DNA of 50,848 nt from Clostridia bacterium (GTDB lineage Bacteria > Bacillota > Clostridia > Oscillospirales > Acutalibacteraceae). This document shows positions 6,866 to 13,755 of this stretch, piece after piece (the first letter of the stretch is position 1; the number at the start of each line of letters is the position of its first letter). The stretch lies in NCBI GenBank assembly GCA_017454815.1, contig JAFTCG010000084.1, positions 1 through 50,848 of the forward strand. Direction: 5' to 3'. A program made the translations under genes and the position numbers. The notes beneath the pieces were generated by a model. It made no database searches and was not told the origin of the DNA. It worked only from the letters and a program-made list of their open reading frames with translations.

Positions 6866-8394
6866 CAGGCGATACCTCCCGTTGCAGACACGATGTCATC
6901 TGCGGTTATCATCTCTAAATCCGAGTCGGAAATATTGTCAAGCGAAGCTATGCGGTCTGCCTGCGCATTGATAGCTTTTTCAAATATGTTTCTCGCAGTC
7001 CTTGCGTTTCCGAAATGCTCGTTTCTTTCCTCAAATAAATAATCAAACTGTTCTTTGAGCAGGGCAGTTGCTTCGTCATCGAGAGAATATCCGTTCTTTT
7101 GGCAGAACCGGTTGAATATGGAAAGAAGCTCGTCGCCCGAATAGTCGGGAAATTCAAAATACTTGCTGAAGCGTGAAGAAAGACCGGGGTTTGATTCGAT
7201 GAACTTGTGCATCAGTCCCGTGTATCCGGCGACGATAACAACAAGCTCGTCTCTGTGATCTTCCATCGCCTTGAGGATAGTTTCGATAGCTTCTTTTCCG
7301 TAGCTGTCATCCGTCTCTCCTGCAAGAGAATATGCTTCGTCAATAAAGAGGACTCCTCCCATTGCCTCCTGGATCACCTTTTGAGTTTTGATCGCAGTCT
7401 GTCCGAGATAACCTGCAACAAGTGCGCTTCTGTCGGTTTCAACAAGCTGCCCCTGAGGAAGAATTCCCATTTGATAATACAATTTTGCAACAAGACGTGC
7501 AACGGTCGTTTTGCCCGTGCCGGGGTTGCCGGTAAACACAAGATGGTATGAGATCGTCGGAACGTGCATACCACGTTTTTGGCGTATCTGAGAAACTTTT
7601 ATGAAATTCATAAGACTGTGAACGTCCTGCTTTACGCCTTCAAGACCGACAAGCCCGTCAAGTTCAGCAAGCAGATTTTCGAGCGTTTCGCTTTCGTTTT
7701 CACTTGGACGTGACACGCTCGGAGCTTCTGCCGATGGCTCTGCCTGAACGTCAGATACAGAAGAGACATTGCTCGTGTCAGCCGTCAGATGGACGGTTAT
7801 TGTTATCGGCTCGGGAGCCGGTTTATTCTCAGTTTTTTGGGTAACGCTATCTCTTGCCGCCTGCGTAAGAGCGTCGTTTTGAAGATAGCTGTCTTCCTTC
7901 TTCTCGGTAATCTTCAAGCTGTAGTCGGGCGAGCTGCCAACGTTCACACCTCCGCTCAACGCACGCCTTTGCAGAGCGCCGATGATCTGCGAAAGGCAGT
8001 TTGCCTCCTCAACGGTGAAGTCGCCGTTTATCGTCGCAGAAGCAAAAAGGATATCGTTGAGTTTTTCTATGAACGAGGAAGCCAGATCGCTTGAGTTTTC
8101 AGCGTCTTTTTTGACAAGTTTATCAAAGAAATCAGGAACTGCAAGCAGACGTTCTTCATCGCCGCAACAGCCCATTGCCGTCACGACCTGCTCGATCGTA
8201 TAATCTTTTCCCGAAATGCAGGAAAGAAGCGTTTTGTAATCCGGAGAGTAAAGATAATTGCTTCCCCAGATCTTGAGCGTTGCCGCAAGGTAATACAGCA
8301 TCAACGCCTCACCATGCTGCTCATCGGGCAGTGAAGCGTTCAGGAAGTCAACCATACCTTCGTATTCTGTTTTTATTTCCGTAAATTTATCCAC
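6865..8394 (-). CDS. CbxX/SpoVK-type AAA+ ATPase with N-terminal TerB-like domain
   Basis: ATPase of 509 residues. Residues 1-150 are helical and end in a TerB-like signature (ILFASATINGDFTVEEANCLSQI); residues about 155-240 are a Ser/Glu/Pro-rich linker. The AAA+ module starts at LDGLVGLEGVKQDV, with Walker A TGNPGTGKT (about 288-296), Walker B GVLFIDEAYSL and an arginine-finger region SRFSKYFEF, which is the CbxX/CfqX/SpoVK/EccA subfamily. Such proteins act as hexameric remodellers of partner proteins. The frame opens at GTG 8403, but GAGGTGA there fits as ribosome-binding site for the GTG at 8394. It is first of three coupled genes with the J-like and HIRAN proteins. Confidence 0.85.
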   Translation of the reverse strand: MDKFTEIKTEYEGMVDFLNASLPDEQHGEALMLYYLAATLKIWGSNYLYSPDYKTLLSCISGKDYTIEQVVTAMGCCGDEERLLAVPDFFDKLVKKDAENSSDLASSFIEKLNDILFASATINGDFTVEEANCLSQIIGALQRRALSGGVNVGSSPDYSLKITEKKEDSYLQNDALTQAARDSVTQKTENKPAPEPITITVHLTADTSNVSSVSDVQAEPSAEAPSVSRPSENESETLENLLAELDGLVGLEGVKQDVHSLMNFIKVSQIRQKRGMHVPTISYHLVFTGNPGTGKTTVARLVAKLYYQMGILPQGQLVETDRSALVAGYLGQTAIKTQKVIQEAMGGVLFIDEAYSLAGETDDSYGKEAIETILKAMEDHRDELVVIVAGYTGLMHKFIESNPGLSSRFSKYFEFPDYSGDELLSIFNRFCQKNGYSLDDEATALLKEQFDYLFEERNEHFGNARTARNIFEKAINAQADRIASLDNISDSDLEMITADDIVSATGGIA

Positions 8395-8420
8395 AAAAAT
8401 CACCTCACGGTATTTTGTAT

Positions 8421-8563
8421 TTATTTCTTTCTGACACTGTTGAGGTAATCACGCAATGCTTCTATGTCGTCACGATACAAAGTGACAGCCAGGAAGTTAT
8501 CTGTCAACCCATCGTCCCGGAAATACACACGCCATTCAACACTAACGTCAAGGTACTTTTGTG
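8421..8563 (-). pseudogene. possible coding remnant between YhgE and AAA+ genes
   Basis: The frame that reads through the end of the YhgE gene carries about 40 codons (VEWRVYFRDDGLTDNFLAVT ... ALRDYLNSVRKK, stop at 8421) with protein-like composition, yet no ATG or ribosome-binding site lies in this gap. It looks like the 3' end of a gene whose front was deleted when the YhgE gene came to lie next to the AAA+ gene. Alternatively it is a short gene starting from an internal GTG. I do not recognise the family. Confidence 0.35.
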
Positions 8564-10696
8564 TTAAAGAATTTCTGTTTCTTTCAGCTTTTTGCCGAAA
8601 AAGCTTATGGGTTTTCTGACCGCTTTTGAAATCACAAGTCCGAAAATAAGACCTATCGGGATATATGTGCTGAGTTTCAGCAAATCGATCATGTAATCGT
8701 TGCCCCACGTTCCGCAAACACATTCACGGAAGGCATTGACAAGGAATGTAAACGGAAGATACGGATGTATTGTCTGGAAAAATTTCGGGGTGACGTCTAT
8801 CGGGAAAGTTCCTCCCGAACCGCCTATCTGAAGCACGAGCAATATGACGGCGATGGCTTTTCCGATATCCTCAAATGCGTAGACGAGCGAATAGATGAAA
8901 ACTGTGAATATCATCGAAGCGCATATGCCTGCAAGCACGAACATTAAAGGATGATAGCATTGCATTTTTAGAACGAAAAGATCGCCAAGACAGATTATCA
9001 GCCCCTGAACGACGGAAAACGTCAAAAACGTCATTCCTCTGCCGAAGTATTCCTGAGTTTGAGTGTAACCGAGTGTCTTCCTGTGTCTGACTTTTGTCTT
9101 CATTATCGCAACAAGAATGACTGCGCCGACCCAAACGGCAAGCGTGGAATAAAACGGAGCCATTGCAGAGCCGTAGTTGTCGATAGCATATATTTTTTTA
9201 GTATTGATGATAACGGGACAGGCAGCAAATTCACCGAGTTTATCGGAGTTGTTGAAAGTGAGGTTATAGATCATATTCACAAGCTCACTGTCCGAAAGCT
9301 TGTTTATTTTTTTGTACAGGTCGTCAAGCTGTTTTTCACATCCGTCAAGCAGACTCATAAATGAGTTTATCATGTCTGCTCCCGAATCAACGGAATCGTC
9401 TATCGTTTTTATCAGCGTAGGTACGTCTTCATTTGTTCCTATCGCATCAATGATAGATGAGATATCGCTGAGTACGCCGACGAGGTAAGTCATATTGTTG
9501 TCGAGCGCAGGTTTGACGGTATCTTTGTATTGCTGTTTGACCTTTGTTACCGATCCGTCGATGTTCTTGAGCTCAGACGAAATCTGCCGCAAAGCATTTT
9601 TGCCTGCTTTTGAGTTTGTCGCCGAATCCAGTGTTGAAGAAATACTCTTCAGCGAATCATTGATACCGCTCAGGTCGTCCGCCAAAGACGACAAGGACGA
9701 AAGCTTTACCGGCAATGCACCGTTGATCTGATTCAGCGAAGAAAGAAGAACGTCATATTTACCGGTCTGCTGATCGATAACCTTTTTGAAGTTTTGAAGG
9801 GCAGCAGCCGCATCTCCGGAGGACAAGGAGTCGATCTTATCAATAGTCGCGATCAACTCGGTTGCTTCGGAATGGCTTTCGTCAAGCGCGCTGTCAAGCG
9901 ATGAAGTGATGGACGAAACCATATTTTTCGTTAGTGAAATCAGTTCGTTGGTGCTTTTTATTGTCCCATTGGTGTCGTCAAGCAGTTTTTTAACTCTTTC
10001 GTTGGAAAAAGTGCTCTCAATGTTTTTCGTAATCTTAATAATACTTGAAAACGCTTCGACAGTACTTCTGATAGACTTGACGCTTTCTTTGGCGGCATCG
10101 ATCTGATTGAGTATAGTGTTAACTGCACCGCCGTCCGGAGAATCATTTGCCTCTTCGATCACCGTTTTAAGAAGACTGTTGATAATGTCAATGATAGTAG
10201 TGATGAATGATTCGTTGACCTGAGTCTGAATTGTCTGCACGACTTTGTCAGTTATTTTTGTGGCGATAGCATTCTTCTTTTCGTTCGCGTAGTAGGTGAT
10301 TTCAGGACGCTTGAAATCGGAAGTAGTAATACTCGTAAGCGATTCGCTGAAAGTTGCAGGTATTTCGATGGCGGCGTAGTATTTGCCCGATTTTACGCCT
10401 TCAATGCCTTCATCTTTTGAAAGAAACTGCCAATCTATCAGGTCGTTTGCTTCAAGACTTTTCCTTACTTCTTCTCCAACATTGATTTCAATATTCTTGA
10501 AAGTATATCCCTCGTCTTCAATGATAACGGCGATCTGCATTTGCCCGGTGCTGCCGTAAGGATCATGGTTTGCGTAAATGTTAAACCAGGCGTAAAGCGA
10601 CGGCAAAACAAGTATTCCGACCGCAAGAATGATCGCCATTGAGTTTGTGAAGATTTTTTTGAGATCGTTTATGTAAATTTTCAGAACGTTTTTCAT
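8564..10696 (-). CDS. YhgE/Pip domain membrane protein
   Basis: Membrane protein of 710 residues. The N-terminus carries the family hallmark: a short basic cytoplasmic start, one helix (about 18-38, MAIILAVGILVLPSLYAWFN) and then YANHDPYGSTGQMQIAVI. Residues about 40-505 are extracytoplasmic and rich in helical, coiled-coil-like repeats; five or six membrane helices follow. The family includes Lactococcus Pip and Bacillus YueB, host receptors for some phages, and EsaA of type VII secretion. No EssC, Esx or other secretion genes are present, so the physiological role is open. Its start overlaps the upstream gene by four bases. Confidence 0.88.
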   Translation of the reverse strand: MKNVLKIYINDLKKIFTNSMAIILAVGILVLPSLYAWFNIYANHDPYGSTGQMQIAVIIEDEGYTFKNIEINVGEEVRKSLEANDLIDWQFLSKDEGIEGVKSGKYYAAIEIPATFSESLTSITTSDFKRPEITYYANEKKNAIATKITDKVVQTIQTQVNESFITTIIDIINSLLKTVIEEANDSPDGGAVNTILNQIDAAKESVKSIRSTVEAFSSIIKITKNIESTFSNERVKKLLDDTNGTIKSTNELISLTKNMVSSITSSLDSALDESHSEATELIATIDKIDSLSSGDAAAALQNFKKVIDQQTGKYDVLLSSLNQINGALPVKLSSLSSLADDLSGINDSLKSISSTLDSATNSKAGKNALRQISSELKNIDGSVTKVKQQYKDTVKPALDNNMTYLVGVLSDISSIIDAIGTNEDVPTLIKTIDDSVDSGADMINSFMSLLDGCEKQLDDLYKKINKLSDSELVNMIYNLTFNNSDKLGEFAACPVIINTKKIYAIDNYGSAMAPFYSTLAVWVGAVILVAIMKTKVRHRKTLGYTQTQEYFGRGMTFLTFSVVQGLIICLGDLFVLKMQCYHPLMFVLAGICASMIFTVFIYSLVYAFEDIGKAIAVILLVLQIGGSGGTFPIDVTPKFFQTIHPYLPFTFLVNAFRECVCGTWGNDYMIDLLKLSTYIPIGLIFGLVISKAVRKPISFFGKKLKETEIL

Positions 10697-11064
10697 TCCT
10701 CTTCATCCTCCTCGTCGTCATCATCTTCTTCAAATTCTTCATCGAAATCCAACTGTTCGTCATTGTTGAGATAAACGATCCATTTGTTTTTTAAGATATG
10801 AAGTTTATAGTCTATGATAATAAAGGTGAACACAAGTACAAAAATCAGAACTATCCATAACGTCAGCCAGAACGTGACTGCTCCCGTAGCTCTTGATAAA
10901 CAGGCAGCCAAAACTGTAAACAGTAAAAACACTATCGCCGTAACGATTTTTGCTTTTTTAACATTTTTCCCTAACGATTCACATTTCAAAGCTGCCGAAT
11001 CTCTTATTTTTAAAAATTTTTTTGCATAAATCTCATTGAGCGTATCTTTTTGCCCGTTACTCAT
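10693..11064 (-). CDS. small membrane protein with acidic C-terminal tail
   Basis: Protein of 123 residues with a charged N-terminal helix, two membrane helices (about 39-58 and 65-88) and a C-terminus of almost only Asp and Glu (from about 106). It does not match a family I know. It overlaps the YhgE/Pip gene by four bases (ATGA), so the two are translated together and likely act together at the membrane. The tail could bind cations or a basic partner; that is speculation. Confidence 0.7.
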   Translation of the reverse strand: MSNGQKDTLNEIYAKKFLKIRDSAALKCESLGKNVKKAKIVTAIVFLLFTVLAACLSRATGAVTFWLTLWIVLIFVLVFTFIIIDYKLHILKNKWIVYLNNDEQLDFDEEFEEDDDDEEDEEE

Positions 11065-11406
11065 AGAATCCCGCCTATTGTTAAATATTTCACTAACTAT
11101 TATTTACTCTCTGTTTTTTACTGAATTATTGCATAAATGTGAACATAGTGTTACAAATGTGTTTTTTCATAAAGCACACATGAGCTATTTCGCTATGGTT
11201 TCCGGTTGCTGTTTTATTTAATAGGGAATCGATTATTTCCTGTTAAATATAAAAGTATAACGCCCGCCGGCTTTGCTCTTCAGGTATCGGCGATGGCGGA
11301 ATCGAAAGCGTCATCCTGCATTGCAGGTGCTTTCTTGGTTCAAAGATGATGAACAACCCGCACGGATCTTTCCATGCGGGCATGTGTTGCTATGTTCTGA
11401 TGTTCA
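11065..11406. other. intergenic region with a dispersed repeat
   Basis: 342 bp without a gene. The A+T-rich first part (11065-11210) should hold the promoter of the leftward YhgE cluster, but I could not settle on -35 and -10 boxes. The rest is one copy of a dispersed repeat (11213-11336) and an imperfect hairpin near 11357-11385 (CCCGCACGG ... CCATGCGGG). Confidence 0.6.
11213..11336 (+). repeat. dispersed intergenic repeat, copy 1
   Basis: Two-part element. A hairpin (TTTATTTAATAGGGAAT ... ATTTCCTGTTAAATA) is followed by a G+C-richer block containing CGCCCGCCGGCT, CGGCGATGGCGG, ATCGAAAGCGT and ATCCTGC. The same modules in the same order, on the other strand, make up 12931-13069. No ORF is involved. 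It could be a MITE-like or BOX-like element. Confidence 0.7.
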
Positions 11407-11766
11407 TTATATGATGATTATGCTTTCTATCACTTCATCTGTGACGTCCTGCAACTTTTCGGAATCATTCCATAAATCATTAAACAGATCAAGATAATGC
11501 CTTGAAAATTGGATCTCCTCCGTCTTCTGAATATAGTTATACACATTGTTACCACGTTCACAGCCCAAGTCAACCGTAGTAAATCCATTAAGCGGCATAT
11601 AACTAATCACATCAAAAGTAATAAACCCGACCATGTTTTCATTTGTGACATTAGATTTGAATTTAACTTTTTCTTTGATCCATGCAGCACATTCACGAGC
11701 AATCGCCTTTTGAGTTAACTCATTGCGAAGTTTCATTGAATTTGGGATATTTGTTGTCAACAGCAT
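11407..11766 (-). pseudogene. fragment of a PLD-type DEAD/DEAH helicase
   Basis: From about 11715 downward the frame encodes IARECAAWIKEKVKF, then MPLNGFTTVDLGCERGNNV and DLFNDLWNDSEKLQDVTDEV. This block occurs in large bacterial helicases that pair a phospholipase-D-like domain with a SNF2-type motor, just ahead of the motor. Here it stops after roughly 100 residues with neither Walker A nor PLD motif, so it is a remnant. The first ~15 codons of the frame overlap the Cas12a remnant in another register and are probably not native to it. It could not work as a helicase. Confidence 0.6.
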
Positions 11767-12115
11767 AGTTCATTGTGATGGGGACGTGGAAAGAAAATGA
11801 CGGTTTGGAATAACGCCTGTCCTTTACAATATCATGCTTTGCGCATTTGAAAGTCAACATCGGATATTTATTTTTCAAATCTTCGACGCTCATACCGTTG
11901 TCTGTCGAATATTTGTCCAAGCATTCCGAGATAAACATTTTATGGCATTTATCAAATACTTCTTTGACAACTTTATATTTTTCTGCTTTCTTCTGATCTT
12001 CGGTAATAATATTGAATTTTTCAAGATTATCTGCTGTTTCAAATTCAGGAATCAAGCTGAACTGTATTGTCTTGGATTGCGAAAAGCAATGTTTGTAACT
12101 TTCAAAAATACTCAT
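11720..12115 (-). pseudogene. cas12a: Cas12a (Cpf1) remnant with large internal deletion
   Basis: The 131-residue frame is two separated parts of a Cas12a effector. Residues 1-~68 match its N-terminus: MSIFESYKHCFSQSKTIQFS, LIPEFETADNLEKFNI, then EKYKVVKEVFDKCHKMFI. Residues ~96-125 match the segment just before the RuvC-I aspartate: HDIVKDRRYSKPSFSFHVPI, then TMNYAVDNKYPKF, close to HEIIKDRRFTSDKFFFHVPI in Acidaminococcus Cas12a. More than 700 residues (REC, PI and most of WED) are missing between, and the frame stops before the GIDRGERN active site. Cas1, Cas2, Cas4 and an array are absent. Non-functional as a nuclease; A+T-rich relative to neighbours. Confidence 0.8.
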
Positions 12116-12231
12116 ACTTTTTCTCCCTTTTGATTTTGATAATAAAATGATAACACATAAATAGAGGCATTACAACATAAAAAGAGATATTTCTTGCGCT
12201 CAGTACGATTATTGGTACATTAAATAAAAAA

Positions 12232-12260
12232 GTATAAATCTCCTTGTTTTACAGATACTA
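12232..12260 (+). promoter_or_regulatory. candidate sigma-G-type promoter of spoVT
   Basis: GTATA (12232-12236) and GATACTA (12254-12260), 17 bases apart, fit the forespore sigma-G pattern GHATR / CATWMTA at all but one or two positions, and are at a sensible distance from the ATG at 12294. SpoVT of Bacillus subtilis is under sigma-G. A sigma-A alternative (TATAAA at 12233) has no good -35. Confidence 0.45.
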
Positions 12261-12289
12261 ACAGTGCAAATATGTAAAGCAAGGAGATT
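12237..12289 (+). other. inverted repeat that includes the spoVT ribosome-binding site
   Basis: AATCTCCTTG (12237-12246) is perfectly complementary to CAAGGAGATT (12280-12289), which is the spoVT ribosome-binding site; the loop is 33 bases. If transcription starts upstream of 12237 the site would be masked in the mRNA; if it starts near 12267 the pairing cannot form. Confidence 0.5.
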
Positions 12290-12293
12290 ATTT

Positions 12294-12833
12294 ATGAAAG
12301 CAACAGGAATTGTCAGGAGGATCGACGATCTCGGCAGAGTCGTCATCCCTAAAGAAATCAGAAGAACAATGCGCATCCGCGAGGGTGACCCGCTGGAGAT
12401 ATATACTGCGAGCGACGGGGAGGTTATTTTTAAAAAATATTCGCCGATCGGCGAGGTTTTTGACATCGCGAAGCAATATGCCGAAGTCCTCAACAGGAGC
12501 ACTAACCTGCCCGTTCTCATCTTCGACCGCGACCACGTTATCTCATGCTCGGGGCTTCCGAAAAAGGAGGTCGTTGACAGGCGCGTCAGCCCGGAGCTTG
12601 AGGACATCATGGAGGACAGGACGAATTTCATCGCCCAATCTTCAAAAGATGCTTTGTACCCCGCTGAGGGCGTCGACCGACTTGCATCTGTCGCCTGCCC
12701 GATCATAGGCAGCGGAGACGTTTCCGGGGCCGTAGTGCTGCTCGCGCCCGAGGACGGGACTTTGCCGACGCAGACGGAAATAAAGCTCACCCAAGTCGCC
12801 GCATCATTCCTCGGAAAGCAGATGGAAAACTGA
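12294..12833 (+). CDS. spoVT: stage V sporulation protein T (AbrB-type regulator)
   Basis: Forespore transcription regulator of 179 residues. The first ~50 residues are the SpoVT-AbrB swapped-hairpin DNA-binding domain (MKATGIVRRIDDLGRVVIPK). Residues about 58-178 form the GAF-like domain that distinguishes SpoVT from AbrB (FDIAKQYAEVLNRSTNLPVL ... CPIIGSGDVSGAVVLL). The frame extends 10 codons further up, but AAGGAG seven bases before 12294 and the conserved MKATGIVRR start decide the ATG. SpoVT tunes sigma-G genes late in spore formation, so its presence argues for a spore-former. It stands alone between two dispersed repeats. Confidence 0.93.
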   Translation: MKATGIVRRIDDLGRVVIPKEIRRTMRIREGDPLEIYTASDGEVIFKKYSPIGEVFDIAKQYAEVLNRSTNLPVLIFDRDHVISCSGLPKKEVVDRRVSPELEDIMEDRTNFIAQSSKDALYPAEGVDRLASVACPIIGSGDVSGAVVLLAPEDGTLPTQTEIKLTQVAASFLGKQMEN

Positions 12834-12837
12834 CTCA

Positions 12838-12875
12838 ATGCCGCAGGTTTCACGGAAAACTTGCGGTATTTTTTT
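12838..12875 (+). terminator. spoVT terminator
   Basis: TGCCGCAGGTTT (12839-12850) pairs with AAACTTGCGGTA (12857-12868) through one G-U pair, followed by a run of seven T. It starts six bases after the spoVT stop. Confidence 0.85.
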
Positions 12876-12896
12876 CAGCCTTCATCACATATTCTG

Positions 12897-12926
12897 TTGA
12901 CAACTGCAATGCCGCAATAGTATAAT
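12897..12926 (+). promoter_or_regulatory. promoter of the PAP2 gene
   Basis: TTGACA (12897-12902), an 18-base spacer and TATAAT (12921-12926): both boxes are perfect sigma-A consensus. Transcription from here runs through the second dispersed repeat, giving the PAP2 mRNA a structured leader of about 160 bases. Confidence 0.8.
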
Positions 12927-12930
12927 TGTA

Positions 12931-13069
12931 AAAAAGCGCCTGCGCGCAGCGTCTGCGACGCAGGATCACGCTTTCGATCCCGCCATCGCCGTTGCCCGAA
13001 GGGCATAGTCGGCGGGTGTTAAAAATCTTTTTATTTAATCAGGAAACGAGAAGTTTCCTGTTAAATAAA
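12931..13069 (-). repeat. dispersed intergenic repeat, copy 2
   Basis: Reverse complement of the element at 11213-11336 by module order. The hairpin TTTATTTAATCAGGAAAC (13030-13047) / GTTTCCTGTTAAATAAA (13053-13069) is at one end. The block with ACCCGCCGACTATGCCC, CGGCGATGGCGGGATCG, AAAGCGT and ATCCTGC lies toward 12950. The G+C-rich block can fold into nested stems. The copies are inverted and about 1.6 kb apart. Confidence 0.7.
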
Positions 13070-13093
13070 AAAAGAAAGGTCGTGTATACATAT

Positions 13094-13717
13094 ATGTTCC
13101 TTCTCGGCATTGACTGGTCGATATTTGAAAACTTTGACCGTGCGATTTTTGAATTTGCGGAAAAAATGAAATGCGGTTTTCTCGACGTTATTCTCGGCAC
13201 TTTTTCATGGCTCGGAGATTTCGCGATCCCATGGTTTGTTCTTGCGATCATCCTGATGTTTTTCAAGAAAACAAGAAAAATCGGTTTTCTTGTTGCGCTC
13301 GCGGTCGGGATCTCCTCTCTGCTCAACGAGGTCATTCTCAAGCATATCTTCCTTCGGGTAAGGCCGTTCAACTACGAATGGACAAACGGTTTTGTTTTCA
13401 ACGACGAGCTCTACAGGCCGTCATTTTTAAAAACCCCCGGAACTCTGTCGTTCCCGTCCGGCCATACGGGCGCGTGCGTTGCTCCGACGTTTGTGCTGTG
13501 GTATTTCAAAAAATACAAGCTGGCGATCCCTGCAACCATTGTCGCTTTGCTGACCGGTTTCAGCAGGATCTACGTCCACGACCACTACCCGACGGACGTC
13601 CTTTGCGGGATCGTCACGGGACTTATTGCGGGAATAATCTGCGTTCTGCTCGGAAACCTGATTTTCGACAGGATCGTACCGTACTTCAAAAACAAAAAGC
13701 AGGATAAATCTTCCTGA
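13094..13717 (+). CDS. PAP2 superfamily membrane phosphatase
   Basis: Integral membrane phosphatase of 207 residues with five to six helices. All three PAP2 signatures are present: K-x6-RP (K83, R90, P91), PSGH (121-124) and SR-x5-H-x3-D (S157, R158, H164, D168). This family dephosphorylates lipid phosphates such as undecaprenyl diphosphate or phosphatidate on the outer face of the membrane; the exact substrate is not readable. The frame opens at 12992 inside the repeat, but conserved sequence begins at MFLLGIDWSIFENFD, so ATG 13094 is the likely start, with AAAGG somewhat far upstream. A GTG at 13082 is the alternative. Confidence 0.87.
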   Translation: MFLLGIDWSIFENFDRAIFEFAEKMKCGFLDVILGTFSWLGDFAIPWFVLAIILMFFKKTRKIGFLVALAVGISSLLNEVILKHIFLRVRPFNYEWTNGFVFNDELYRPSFLKTPGTLSFPSGHTGACVAPTFVLWYFKKYKLAIPATIVALLTGFSRIYVHDHYPTDVLCGIVTGLIAGIICVLLGNLIFDRIVPYFKNKKQDKSS

Positions 13718-13724
13718 CAAAAGC

Positions 13725-13755
13725 AAAAGCAGGGTCTGATCAGCCCTGCTTTTTT
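13725..13755. terminator. bidirectional terminator between PAP2 and asparaginase genes
   Basis: AAAAGCAGGG pairs with CCCTGCTTTTTT around a palindromic CTGATCAG loop. T-runs exist on both strands, serving the convergent genes; the left side overlaps the last bases of the asparaginase gene. Confidence 0.85.

Noticed and set aside
8564-11064. Type VII secretion locus based on YhgE/EsaA-like and EccA-like proteins
   Set aside because: No WXG100 protein, EssC ATPase, EssB or EsaB is found; a CbxX ATPase and a Pip protein occur in many other contexts.
11407-12293. CRISPR array next to the Cas12a remnant
   Set aside because: I looked on both strands for regularly spaced repeats and for the Cas12a repeat end (TTTCTACT...GTAGAT); none is present in the flanks.
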